Origin: Ottowia flava
GTDB taxonomy: Bacteria > Pseudomonadota > Gammaproteobacteria > Burkholderiales > Burkholderiaceae_C
Length of the DNA: 64,000 nucleotides
Direction: 5' to 3'
Assembly: GCF_008017535.1 (NCBI RefSeq)
Contig: NZ_VRUA01000007.1
Location: forward strand, 62,001 to 126,000
The notes under the pieces are model-generated. The model was not told the origin of the DNA and ran no database searches. It was given only the letters and a program-made list of their open reading frames with translations. Below, piece after piece: positions 45,821 to 54,071 of this stretch. Each line of letters begins with the position of its first letter. The stretch's first letter is position 1. The translations under genes were made by a program, and so were the position numbers.

Positions 45821-48352
45821 TCAGTTCGGCGCCACACCCAAGGCGCGCACGGTCTCCACGTCCAAATAGCCGTGCACCGGCAAGCCGCGCGCCCGCTGGT
45901 AGCGGCCGACGGCGGCGAGCGTTTCCGGGGCCAGCACACCGTTGACCGGGCCGGGGCTGAAGCCGGCCGACTGCAGCGCGCGCTGCACTTCCTGAATCTT
46001 CTGCGGCGCGGTGTTGGTCTCGCACATGACTTCGCGCTTGTCTTCGTGCGCCTCGCCCACCTTGACCAGCCAGCTGATCGTCTCGTACACGGCGGGCACG
46101 TCGACGGTGCGGGTGCTGGCCGGCTGGTCGATGACCTGGCGGCTTTCGGTACGGTAGACGGCGGGCACGACTTCGTCGCGCACGCTGGCGGCCTTGGCCA
46201 CTTCGATACGGTCCATTGGCTGCACCAGCGCCGGCACGGCGACCTGGCGCAGGCTGGCGGGCTGGTCCACTTCGTAGCGGGTGACGGCGGCGGTTTCGGC
46301 CGGCACGTTCACTTCGCGCGTGCTTTCGGCGCGCACCAGCACCTGCTTGGGCACGCTCTTGTAGGTGGCGGGCACCACCACGGCTTCGGTGCGGGCGGGC
46401 TCCACTTCGACGCGGCGCTTGATCGTGCGGTAGGCCTCGGGCACCTCCGTCACGCGCACGGTCGCGGCTTCAACCGGCACGTAGCGCGTCACGTTGCGGT
46501 ACTCGGCCGGGATGCGCACTTCGCGCACCCAGCTGTCGGGCGCCAGGGCCCGGTCGATCTGCACACCGGCGCCTTGGCGCACGCTGGCCACGCGGGTCAC
46601 GCGCTGGCCGTTGGCGGTGGCAACCAGCTCGCCGCTCGGGTCGAACTGGTAGCCCAGCGCACGGGCGCGGTCGTAGTCGATCTCGGTGCGGTACACGCTC
46701 TGGTAGACGGCGGGCACGTGTTCGGTGCGCACCGTAGCTTCGCGCACGATGGCCTGGCGCGTCACGTTCTTGTATTCGGCGGGCACGGCCACGTCGGTGA
46801 AGGTAGCGGGCGCGCGCAAGACCTGGCGCGTCACCGTCTGGTACTGCGCCGGCACTTCGACCAGGCACCAGACATCGTCTTCCAGGTCCGCGTTGTCGGC
46901 GGGGGTCATGCCCGCGTCGACCACGCCGCGCGACACGCCGCCCGTGGCGGCCGGCACCAGCGTGCGGCCGGCCACCGGGTAGCCCTTGAACTGGCCCGTG
47001 GGGTCGACCACGAAGCCGCGCATTGGCACCACCTCATGCGCCTGGCCCACCCAGGCCCGGCCGCGGCGCCATTCGCGGTAAGGTTCGCTGACCTTGACCT
47101 GCTCGGTCACGACGTCGTACGCGGCGGGAATCGCTTCGCGGCGCACGCTGGCCGGACGCACTTCCACCGGCACCACGGCCGTTTCCACGGCGGCCGGCAC
47201 CGGAATCACCTTGGTGGTGGCGGCGCTGCGCAGGCGCTGCTCGGGCACCTGCTTGGTCGGCAGGACCACCGGCACGTACTGCAGCACTTCGGGGCGCACC
47301 AGGATGCGTTCGACCTCGCTGCGGTAGCGCGTCGGCACGGTTTCAGTGCGCGTGGTGGCGGCGTTGACCAGCACGCGCTCTTCCACTTCCTTGAATTTAG
47401 CGGGGATCACGCGCTGGATGGTGTGCTCGGGCACGTCCACTACGCGTTCAAACGCGTGTTTGTAGACCGGCGGCGTCACCTCGTACCGCGTGGTCGCTGC
47501 GCGGGTTTCGACCTGCTCGGTCGTGGTCTTGAAGGTGGGCGCCACCGGCTCGTCGCGCACGCCGGCGGGGCGCACGACCACGTTTTCGGTCACGGTGCGC
47601 AGCTGGGCCGGCTCGGCCACCTGCTGGCGCGTTTCGGGCTGGACCAGCACCTGCTCGGTCACCGTCTTGTAGGTGGCGGGGATGACCTCTTCGCGCTTGG
47701 TGGCGGGGGCGATCAGCACCCGTTCGCTGCGCGTTTCAAAACGCGCAGGCGTCAGGATCTGGGCAAAACACTGGTTGGGCAGCGATTCGATGCGCGGCGG
47801 CACCTGCTGCGCCACGACGGGCGCGGGCACCGGCGGCACCGGGCGCGGCAGGTTGCCGGAAAAACCGTTGTCGCACTGCGCCATGGTCACCCGCACCGGC
47901 TGGCCTTGGGCGTCGCTGTACAGGTTGAGCGGCATGTCGGGGCTGAAGGGCACCCATTTGCCAACCAATTCGGGCGTGATGTCCGGGCGGCCCTTGACGT
48001 GGCGGATGCCCAGGTCGCACGCCCCGCGCGTGTAGTCGGCCGCGCTGTAACGCAAACCGGCGGCCTGTGCCGTGGCCGTGGCCAGCTCGCTCAGGCGGAT
48101 GGTCCGCACCGCGGCTTCGCCCTTCTGGCGCGCCGGCGGGCGGTTGGTGACGGGGCGGTAATAGCGCGCATTGCCGGCCTGGACGGCGGCGTCGCATTCG
48201 GCCGCGCTGTCGTAGCCCACGTTGCCGTGCTGGTCGGTCACCATGCCTGCCTGCGCGGCGGTGGCCAGCGCCAGGGCGCTGCCGCCCAGCACGCCGCCCC
48301 GGCGCAATGCCGCCCACATGGCGGCTTTGGAGGTGGTTCGTGGAGACTTCAT
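45821..48352 (-). CDS. Exported 23-residue-repeat protein with C-terminal peptidoglycan-binding domain
   Basis: 843 residues. It has a signal-like N-terminus (ALRRGGVLGGSALALATAAQ). From about residue 215 to 770 there are at least fourteen tandem units of 23 residues with the pattern V-x-V-x-PA-x2-R-x2-x-VPA-x-Y-K-x-V, for example RQVLRAPATFTDVAVPAEYK. The C-terminal ~60 residues form a PG_binding_1 fold (IQEVQRALQSAGFSPGPVNG; YQRARGLPVHGYLD). It is probably a long beta-repeat rod anchored to the murein. The start at 48352 replaces an ORF start at 48472. It ends in a strong terminator. Confidence 0.88.
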   Translation of the reverse strand: MKSPRTTSKAAMWAALRRGGVLGGSALALATAAQAGMVTDQHGNVGYDSAAECDAAVQAGNARYYRPVTNRPPARQKGEAAVRTIRLSELATATAQAAGLRYSAADYTRGACDLGIRHVKGRPDITPELVGKWVPFSPDMPLNLYSDAQGQPVRVTMAQCDNGFSGNLPRPVPPVPAPVVAQQVPPRIESLPNQCFAQILTPARFETRSERVLIAPATKREEVIPATYKTVTEQVLVQPETRQQVAEPAQLRTVTENVVVRPAGVRDEPVAPTFKTTTEQVETRAATTRYEVTPPVYKHAFERVVDVPEHTIQRVIPAKFKEVEERVLVNAATTRTETVPTRYRSEVERILVRPEVLQYVPVVLPTKQVPEQRLRSAATTKVIPVPAAVETAVVPVEVRPASVRREAIPAAYDVVTEQVKVSEPYREWRRGRAWVGQAHEVVPMRGFVVDPTGQFKGYPVAGRTLVPAATGGVSRGVVDAGMTPADNADLEDDVWCLVEVPAQYQTVTRQVLRAPATFTDVAVPAEYKNVTRQAIVREATVRTEHVPAVYQSVYRTEIDYDRARALGYQFDPSGELVATANGQRVTRVASVRQGAGVQIDRALAPDSWVREVRIPAEYRNVTRYVPVEAATVRVTEVPEAYRTIKRRVEVEPARTEAVVVPATYKSVPKQVLVRAESTREVNVPAETAAVTRYEVDQPASLRQVAVPALVQPMDRIEVAKAASVRDEVVPAVYRTESRQVIDQPASTRTVDVPAVYETISWLVKVGEAHEDKREVMCETNTAPQKIQEVQRALQSAGFSPGPVNGVLAPETLAAVGRYQRARGLPVHGYLDVETVRALGVAPN

Positions 48353-48633
48353 GTGGACTTCCCTCGCGCGACTTGACTCGTCTTGTGCACTGTGAAGCGA
48401 CGCCCGCCACGGGCGCAGCCATTCAGCGTCAAATAGTAACCGCAGGGCGACAAAATGTGTCTGAGTTGGCAATCACTTGCGCGTCAAACGCAACAAACTG
48501 CATGAATTGCGGGTGCCGCTGTGGTGACCGGTACTCGGCGGGCGCGGTTGGCGCAGTGCGCTGGCGACTGGGCAACGCAGACCCGCACGCATTGCGGCGG
48601 CTGATCGCGCCCATCTGATCGCGCAGCGCCAAG
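48353..48633. other. Non-coding region upstream of the repeat-rich gene
   Basis: About 280 bp, presumably the promoter of the minus-strand gene at 48352. No ORF with convincing codon use, RNA gene or operator was recognised. Confidence 0.35.
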
Positions 48634-48705
48634 TCTTGAAACAGAATTGCTAAACAATTCAGCCTCCAGGCCTACATCCACCTGCGCAAGCAGCTATCCA
48701 TTCAG
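48634..48705 (-). repeat. ~60-bp dispersed repeat, family 1, reverse copy
   Basis: AACAGAATTGCTAAACAATT, then CAGCCTCCAGGCCTACATCC and ACCTGCGCAAGCAGCTATCC. Confidence 0.8.
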
Positions 48706-48763
48706 GAGCGAACAGCTGCGTTGGCAAGCAACAGCGACATCACACGCCAACCGCTATCCCCGT

Positions 48764-49522
48764 TCAGCGCGCAACCGCGCCCGGGTGCCCCAGCTGGTCG
48801 ATGCGCGCCGGCGGCAGGTTGGCCAGCACGCGTTCGCTGTGCTGGCGGTGCAGGCCGGCCGTCTGCCAGGGCGAAGCGCCGCGCAGCGCGTAGGTGAACT
48901 GCAGCAGCCGCCCGTGCGGGGCCAGCACATGCGCACCCGCGCGCAGAATGCGCTGGCGCGCCGGCTGCGGGATGGAGAGCAGCGGCAGGCCGGAGACGAT
49001 GGTGTCGACCGGCAGCGGCAAGCCGTCGGCGCCGGCCGGCATGTGGCCGCTGGCGTGCCAGTGGCCGATGTCGGCGGCGTCGCCCTGCAGCACGCAGACG
49101 CCGGGAAAGCGGCGGCGCAGGTGGTCGGCCAGCGCAGCCGACTGTTCCACGACGACCAGGCGCGCCGGCGCGATGCCGTGCGCCAGCAGCGCGGCGGTGA
49201 TCACGCCGGTGCCGCCGCCCAGTTCAACCACCAGGCCGGGCTGTTGCGCGTCGACCAGCGCCGCCATGCGCGCGGCCAGGCGGGGCGAGCTGGCGCAAAT
49301 GGCGCCGACGGTGCCGGGCTGGGCCACCAACTCGCGCAGGAACAGCGATTGCGGCGAACGCGCGACGGCCAGATCGACTGCGCGACGCATGCGGTCAACG
49401 CCGACCCGTGCAGCGCGCGCGGCCAGCGCCGTGCCCGCCGCGCCCGTGCCGTCACGCCGGGCCAGACGGGCCAGGGCACGCACGCCAGGGGCGCGGACGA
49501 CACGGTTGCTTTGCAGACGCAT
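48764..49522 (-). CDS. Class I SAM-dependent methyltransferase, PmtA-like
   Basis: 252 residues. Motif I is VVELGGGTGVITAALL. Before it comes GTVGAICASSPRLAARMA, the segment seen in phospholipid N-methyltransferases of the PmtA type, and after it VDTIVSGLPLLSIP at the motif IV place. A likely reaction is methylation of phosphatidylethanolamine or a related amine; substrate not certain. The basic N-terminus could sit on the membrane. Confidence 0.82.
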   Translation of the reverse strand: MRLQSNRVVRAPGVRALARLARRDGTGAAGTALAARAARVGVDRMRRAVDLAVARSPQSLFLRELVAQPGTVGAICASSPRLAARMAALVDAQQPGLVVELGGGTGVITAALLAHGIAPARLVVVEQSAALADHLRRRFPGVCVLQGDAADIGHWHASGHMPAGADGLPLPVDTIVSGLPLLSIPQPARQRILRAGAHVLAPHGRLLQFTYALRGASPWQTAGLHRQHSERVLANLPPARIDQLGHPGAVAR

Positions 49523-49618
49523 GAAAAGGTTCGGAGTGCGAAGGTCGTGCAGCTTAAACGCTTCCGGCCCGGGGTGCCGGTCGAAATGTAACGACCGCGC
49601 GGCTTCCGCCGCGCGCGT

Positions 49619-50611
49619 TCAGGCCGCGTCGCCCCCGCCGCTGCGGCGCAGGCGCTCGATCAGGCCGTTCAGCTCGTCCAGCGACGCGAAATGGATCGCC
49701 ACCTCGCCCGTGGGCTGCAGCTGGCCGCCCTGGCGCACCTGCTTCTTGACGCGCACTTCCACCTGCGCAGTCAGCAGGTCGGACAGCTCTTCTTCCACGC
49801 GGCGCACGTCGCCCGCCTTGTCGGGCGCGCGGGCGGGCTTGCGCGGCGCCGTCAGGTTGAATTCGGCCGCCAGCTTCTTGACCAAGGCTTCGGCCTCGCG
49901 CACCGACATCTTGCGCGCACTGACCTGGTTGGCGGCAGTGATCTGCGCCGCGCCGTCCAGCGCCAGCAGCGCGCGGGCGTGGCCCATGTCGATGTCGCCG
50001 GCCATCAGCATGGTTTGCACCGGCTCGGTCAAATTCAGCAGGCGCAGCAGATTGCTGGCGGCGCTGCGGCTCTTGCCGACGGCCTGGGCCGCCTGTTCGT
50101 GGGTCAGGCCGAAGTCGTCGGTGAGGCGCTTGATGCCTTGCGCTTCTTCCAGCGGGTTGAGGTCTTCGCGCTGGATGTTCTCGATCAGCGCCATCGCGGC
50201 GGCGGCTTCGTCCGGCACCTCGCGCACCAGCACGGGCACCTCGTCCAGCCCCGCCAGCTTGGCCGCGCGGAAGCGCCGCTCGCCCGCGATGATCTCGTAA
50301 TCTGCTACAGATTGCGTAGCTGCTTGCGCAGATCCTTCTAGGGTTGCAGCCCGATTGGATGCAGAAAGCTTGCGCACCAGGATGGGCTGCATGATGCCCT
50401 GCGCCTTGATGCTTTCGGCCAGCTCGTACAGCGCGCCTTCGTCCATGTGCGTGCGCGGCTGGTACTGGCCGGCCTGCATCTCGCTCAGGCGCAGCATCAT
50501 CGGCGTGCCGGCGGGCGTGCCGGGCGCGTCGCTCGCGGCCGGGTCCAGCGCGGAGGGGGCCAGCAGCGCGTCCAGGCCGCGGCCCAGGCCTTTGGGTTTC
50601 TTGGTGACCAT
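49619..50611 (-). CDS. parB: Chromosome partition protein ParB, with a repeat-derived insertion
   Basis: 330 residues. RGLDALL in the ParA-stimulating N-terminus, then QYQPRTHMDEGALYELAESI, GERRFRAAK (110-118), ENIQREDLNPLEEA and the HTH LTHEQAAQAVGKSRSAASNLLRLL. It loads at parS as a CTP-driven clamp. Between QPILVRKL and YEIIAGERRF about 22 extra residues (AATLEGSAQAATQSVAD within them) are encoded by a family-1 dispersed repeat; ParB normally passes straight across here. The start at 50611 (MVTKKPKGLGRGLDALL) replaces an ORF start at 50692. Confidence 0.93.
   Translation of the reverse strand: MVTKKPKGLGRGLDALLAPSALDPAASDAPGTPAGTPMMLRLSEMQAGQYQPRTHMDEGALYELAESIKAQGIMQPILVRKLSASNRAATLEGSAQAATQSVADYEIIAGERRFRAAKLAGLDEVPVLVREVPDEAAAAMALIENIQREDLNPLEEAQGIKRLTDDFGLTHEQAAQAVGKSRSAASNLLRLLNLTEPVQTMLMAGDIDMGHARALLALDGAAQITAANQVSARKMSVREAEALVKKLAAEFNLTAPRKPARAPDKAGDVRRVEEELSDLLTAQVEVRVKKQVRQGGQLQPTGEVAIHFASLDELNGLIERLRRSGGGDAA
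50300..50366 (+). repeat. ~60-bp dispersed repeat, family 1, copy inside parB
   Basis: TGCGTAGCTGCTTGCGCAGA, then TCCTTCTAGGGTTGCAGCCC. It is read antisense to the repeat's forward orientation, in frame, as part of ParB. Confidence 0.8.
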
Positions 50612-50624
50612 GGTGAACAACTCC

Positions 50625-50858
50625 TCAAGGTGTGCGCCGCGCCCGCAGGCGACGGCGGCGGCGCCACAGGCGCAAAACAATCCCCAGCGCAACCAACGCC
50701 AGCACGCCGGCCAACGCCAACTGGCCCAGCGCGGCCACCACGGCGGCCGAACCGCCGACAGCCACCGCCATGATGACGGACACGACGTTGGCGATCGCCT
50801 CGAAGCGGGTGATGTCGCCCGGTGACGGACGCTCGGGCGGCGGCGTGGGGGCGCTCAT
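50625..50858 (-). CDS. Small two-helix membrane protein in the par operon
   Basis: 77 residues from the ATG at 50858. DITRFEAIANVVSVIMAVAVGGSAAVVAAL, a short turn and LALAGVLALVALGIVLRLW form two membrane segments, followed by a very basic tail (RRRRRLRARR). Not recognised. It overlaps the MreB-like gene by ATGA (50855-50858) and precedes parB by 13 bp, so it is translated as part of the parA-to-parB operon. Confidence 0.65.
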   Translation of the reverse strand: MSAPTPPPERPSPGDITRFEAIANVVSVIMAVAVGGSAAVVAALGQLALAGVLALVALGIVLRLWRRRRRLRARRTP

Positions 50859-51358
50859 GCGGCCATCGACGCCAGCATTTGTTGATCTGTGGCCGACACG
50901 ATGCACAGGCGCACCTCGCGCGCGCCGGCGGCCTTGACCAATTCACTGCACGCGCGCTTTTCGACCTGGGTGTAACCGCCGTCCGGGTCGGGCGGCAGGC
51001 TGACGACGACCGAGGGCGCGGCGGTGAACAGCGAACGACCCTGAAACTGGTGCAGGGCGAACTTGATCAGCTGCTCGGTCAGCTGAAAGTCGTTGAACAG
51101 CGAGCGCGGGTGGGCGAAGGGGTTGACCACCTCGCCCGTGGCGCCCGCGCCCTTGGCCAGGTGCGCCGCAAGCTTGGCACGCGCATCGGCACCGACTGCC
51201 AGAACCTGGTTGTGCCCGCCCGCGGTAGCGCCGATGGCGATCTCGGGCAAGGCCGACCATTCGGCCTGCGTGCGCAAATCGCGCAGGCGGATCTGCGTGG
51301 GCGACAGGTCCAGCCGCCACACGGGCAGCCAGCGTTGGAGCCAGCCCGGCAGCTTCAT
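50855..51358 (-). CDS. MreB-like partial actin-fold protein in the par operon
   Basis: 167 residues. QVLAVGADARAKL (51-63), LFNDFQLTEQLIKFAL (87-102) and VVVSLPPD...YTQVEKRACSELVKAAGAREVRL (117-151) run parallel to the MreB segments VLAVGxEAKxMLG, IADFxxTExMLKYF and CVPxGxTxVERRAIxExAxxAGAREV. The rest of the actin fold, including the second phosphate loop and most of the nucleotide pocket, is missing. It overlaps its neighbours on both sides by ATGA. Annotation as rod shape-determining protein would be by homology only; it probably cannot form MreB filaments. Confidence 0.75.
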   Translation of the reverse strand: MKLPGWLQRWLPVWRLDLSPTQIRLRDLRTQAEWSALPEIAIGATAGGHNQVLAVGADARAKLAAHLAKGAGATGEVVNPFAHPRSLFNDFQLTEQLIKFALHQFQGRSLFTAAPSVVVSLPPDPDGGYTQVEKRACSELVKAAGAREVRLCIVSATDQQMLASMAA

Positions 51359-51897
51359 GCCCGGCCCGCCAGCGATAGCAGCAGGTCGTGGCCCTCGTCC
51401 CAGTCGCCCAGACCGGAATCGGCGTTGATGTGGCCTTTGGGGCCGAGGTTGAGCAGGTCGGCGCCCCAGTCGCTGGCCAGGCGCGTGGCGGAATCCAGGC
51501 TGCCGAACGGGTCGTCGCTGCTGGCCACCAGCACGGCCGGGAACGGCAGGCGCTGGCGCGCGGGCGGTGCCCAGCCGGGGATTTGCTGGCGATTGTCGTC
51601 GCGCTCGATGTCGGGCGGGGCGACCAGCAAGGCGCCGGCAATGCGATCGGCGTGGCGCGTGTGGGCGGCCCACCAGGCGGTCAGGATGCAGCCCAGGCTG
51701 TGCGCGGCCAGCAGCACCGGGCCGGGGTGGGCGCTGACCACGTCTTCCAGCCGCGCCGTCCAGTCGCCGCGCAGCGGGCGCATCCAGTCGTGCTGGTCAA
51801 CGCGCTGGTGGCCGGGGCGGCGCTCCCAGCGGCTTTGCCAGTGGTCGGGGCCGCTGCCCTGCCAGCCGGGCAGGATGAGGACGGTTGGAGAGGTCAC
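51355..51897 (-). CDS. RBBP9/YdeN family serine hydrolase
   Basis: 180 residues. VLILPGWQGSGPDHWQSRWE and LLAAHSLGCILTAWWA with the nucleophile Ser in HSLG, LVASSDDPFGSLDSA (Asp), and GPKGHINADSGLGDWDEG (His), give the triad of this small alpha/beta-hydrolase family. Native substrate unknown. It is the first gene after parA and the repeat, and is coupled to the MreB-like gene. Confidence 0.9.
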   Translation of the reverse strand: MTSPTVLILPGWQGSGPDHWQSRWERRPGHQRVDQHDWMRPLRGDWTARLEDVVSAHPGPVLLAAHSLGCILTAWWAAHTRHADRIAGALLVAPPDIERDDNRQQIPGWAPPARQRLPFPAVLVASSDDPFGSLDSATRLASDWGADLLNLGPKGHINADSGLGDWDEGHDLLLSLAGRA

Positions 51898-51904
51898 GTG
51901 GATA

Positions 51905-51972
51905 CTATGATTTTAGTAGCTGCTTGCGCAGACCCACCTAGGGCTGGAGGCCGATTTGGCTTGAAAAAAAGC
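51905..51972 (+). repeat. ~60-bp dispersed repeat, family 1, forward copy near consensus
   Basis: TTTTAGTAGCTGCTTGCGCA, then GACCCACCTAGGGCTGGAGG and CCGATTTGGCTTGAAA; the copy closest to the consensus. It lies between parA and the hydrolase gene. Confidence 0.85.
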
Positions 51973-51986
51973 CATGCCACGCGCGG

Positions 51987-52766
51987 TCAGCGCAGACCGC
52001 GCTCGACCAGCTCGTGCGCGAAGGCCACGAAGGCCTGACTGCCCTTGGCGGATGGGTCGAACAGCACGCCAGGCAGGCCGTAGCTGGGCGCTTCGGCCAG
52101 GCGCACGTTGCGCGGGATGACGGCGTCAAACACCTTGTCGCCGTAGTGCGACTTGAGCTGATCGCTGACCTGCTGCTGCAGCGTGATCCGCGGGTCGAAC
52201 ATGACGCGCAGCAGGCCGATCAGGCGTAGGTCACGGTTGAGGTTGGCGTGCACCTGCTTGATGGTGTTGGTCAGGTCGGCCAGGCCTTCCAGCGCGAAGT
52301 ACTCGCACTGCATCGGCACGATCACGCCCTGCGCGGCGCACAGGCCATTGAGCGTGAGCATGCTGAGCGAGGGCGGGCAGTCGATCAGGACAAAATCGTA
52401 GTCGTCCGCGACGGCAGCCAAGGCGCCCTTGAGGCGGCGCTCACGCCGCTCTTCGCTGACCAGTTCGACCTCGGCGCCGGCCAGCTCGCGGTTGGCACCC
52501 AGCACGGCGTAGGCGGCGCCGGCTTCCTTCAGGCGGTCGGGCACCACGACGGCCTCGGCCACGGTGGCCGATTCCAGCAGCACGTCGTACACCGAATTTT
52601 CCAGCGCCCGCTTGTCGACGCCCGAGCCCATGGTGGCGTTGCCCTGCGGGTCCAGGTCGACCAGCAACACGCGCTGGCCGATCTTGGCCAGACCGGCGGC
52701 CAGGTTGACGGTGGTGGTGGTCTTGCCGACGCCCCCCTTCTGGTTGGCGATGCAGAAAATCTTCAT
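51987..52766 (-). CDS. parA: Chromosome partition ATPase ParA (Soj type)
   Basis: 259 residues. The deviant Walker A KGGVGKTTTTVNLAAGLA starts at residue 10, then DLDPQGNATMGSGVD, the Walker B FVLIDCPPSLSMLTLNGL and PRNVRLAEAPSYGLP. It is a chromosomal Soj/ParA without a DNA-binding N-domain. It drives ParB-parS complexes along the nucleoid. Its start overlaps the LysE gene stop by one base. Confidence 0.96.
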   Translation of the reverse strand: MKIFCIANQKGGVGKTTTTVNLAAGLAKIGQRVLLVDLDPQGNATMGSGVDKRALENSVYDVLLESATVAEAVVVPDRLKEAGAAYAVLGANRELAGAEVELVSEERRERRLKGALAAVADDYDFVLIDCPPSLSMLTLNGLCAAQGVIVPMQCEYFALEGLADLTNTIKQVHANLNRDLRLIGLLRVMFDPRITLQQQVSDQLKSHYGDKVFDAVIPRNVRLAEAPSYGLPGVLFDPSAKGSQAFVAFAHELVERGLR

Positions 52767-53380
52767 TACTTTTGGATCGCCAGCTTCAGGCCGAACGCAA
52801 GCAGGATGGACCCGGCCATTCTATTCAACCAAACCGCGGTGCGCGGGTTCGAGCGCAGCCGCGCCGCCGCAAAGTGCGTGATCAGCGCCACAGACATGCA
52901 GTAAGCCAGGGTTAGCGCCGCAATCGTGGCCGCCAGCACGGCGAACGTGGTCAGCCCCGGCTGACGCGCCGGGTCGATGAACAGCGGCACAAAAGCCATG
53001 TAGAACACGATGGCCTTGGGGTTGAGCAGCGTGATCAGCAGTGCCTGGCGCAGGTACTGGCGTGGGTGGATGGTGATCGGCGGGGCGCTGCCGGGGCGCG
53101 TGCGCAGCATCTGAAAACCCAGCCACGCCAGGTAGGCGGCCCCGGCGTACTGCACCGCTGCGAACACGGATGGGTTGGCCTTGAGCAGTGCCGCCACCCC
53201 AGCCACGGCCAGCCAATACAGCGCCTGATCGCCGAGGATGATGCCCAGCGTGGCGGCCGCACCGCCGCGCAAACCGCCTTTGCTGGTCGAGGTGATCACC
53301 GCAAAATTGCCGGGCCCGGGGATGGCCAGAAACACGACGACGGCGACCACGAAGGCCCAATAGTCCTGAATGCCGAACAT
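52766..53380 (-). CDS. LysE/RhtB family amino-acid exporter
   Basis: 204 residues, six membrane helices. FLAIPGPGNFAVITSTSKGGLRGGAAATLGIILGD is the LysE-family signature and LLNPKAIVFYMAFVPLFID the second conserved block. It is an inner-membrane exporter, substrate unknown. Inserted between rsmG and parA, genes that are usually adjacent. The start at 53380 replaces an ORF start at 53527 that overlaps rsmG. Confidence 0.92.
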   Translation of the reverse strand: MFGIQDYWAFVVAVVVFLAIPGPGNFAVITSTSKGGLRGGAAATLGIILGDQALYWLAVAGVAALLKANPSVFAAVQYAGAAYLAWLGFQMLRTRPGSAPPITIHPRQYLRQALLITLLNPKAIVFYMAFVPLFIDPARQPGLTTFAVLAATIAALTLAYCMSVALITHFAAARLRSNPRTAVWLNRMAGSILLAFGLKLAIQK

Positions 53381-53417
53381 GGCGGCGTCCTTTGCGATGA
53401 GGAGAAAAAGGGGGAAG

Positions 53418-54071
53418 TCAGGCGTGGCCGCGCGGGCGCAGCCAGAGCAGGCAGCGCTCGGCATCCAGCCCGGGCACCCGCAATTGTTCCACGTGGAACA
53501 CCTCAACGGTGGGCGGCAGCGCGGCAATTTCGTCGTCGGGGTGCTTGCCTTTCATGGCCACCCAGACACCCTGCGGCGCCAACGCGCCGACCGACCAGGT
53601 GGTGAAGTCCACCAGCGAGGCAAAGGCGCGCGACGCCACCACGTCAAACGCTTGCCGCACCGATTCCACCCGCGCGTGCAAGCCCGTCAGGTTGCGCAAG
53701 CCCAGCGACACCGCCACCTGCTGGACAAAGGCCGCTTTCTTGGCCACCGCGTCGACACAAGTCACCTGCGCCGTCGGGCAGCAAATGGCGATCACCACGC
53801 CCGGCAGGCCACCGCCTGAACCCACATCCAACAGCTTGAAGGCGCCCTCACCCCTCTGCTGGCGCAATGGCGCGATGACAGCCAGACTGTCCAGCAAGTG
53901 GTGCGTCAGCATCTCCTGAGGGTCGCGGACCGCCGTCAGGTTGTAGACCTTGTTCCATTTGGCGAGCAAAGCCAAGTAGTCTAGCAACTGGGTGCGCTGC
54001 CCAGCGGTCAGCGCCACGCCCAGCGCCTGCGCGCCTCGGTCCAACGCGGCGGCCAGATCGGGGCCGCTCAT
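53418..54071 (-). CDS. rsmG: 16S rRNA (guanine-527-N7)-methyltransferase RsmG
   Basis: 217 residues. [45 protein letters not shown] (SAM loop) and [13 protein letters not shown] are standard RsmG. It methylates G527 of 16S rRNA. The start overlaps the mnmG stop by ATGA (54068-54071), the classic gid operon. A parS-like palindrome is embedded in its 3' half. Confidence 0.96.
   Translation of the reverse strand: MSGPDLAAALDRGAQALGVALTAGQRTQLLDYLALLAKWNKVYNLTAVRDPQEMLTHHLLDSLAVIAPLRQQRGEGAFKLLDVGSGGGLPGVVIAICCPTAQVTCVDAVAKKAAFVQQVAVSLGLRNLTGLHARVESVRQAFDVVASRAFASLVDFTTWSVGALAPQGVWVAMKGKHPDDEIAALPPTVEVFHVEQLRVPGLDAERCLLWLRPRGHA
53485..53500. promoter_or_regulatory. parS-like ParB binding site in rsmG
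   Basis: TGTTCCACGTGGAACA, a perfect 16-bp palindrome differing from the consensus TGTTTCACGTGAAACA by one symmetric pair. This variant is also used as parS in other bacteria. Confidence 0.8.

Noticed and set aside
45821-48352. Periodic DNA that could suggest a CRISPR or minisatellite array
   Set aside because: Periodicity is 69 bp at protein level with diverged DNA; there are no identical repeats with unique spacers, only a repetitive protein.
45815-48376. 853-codon plus-strand frame antisense to the repeat-rich protein
   Set aside because: Its apparent HVFGH-type repeats are just the complement of the 23-residue repeat gene, which has a signal peptide, a peptidoglycan-binding domain and a terminator in the right place.
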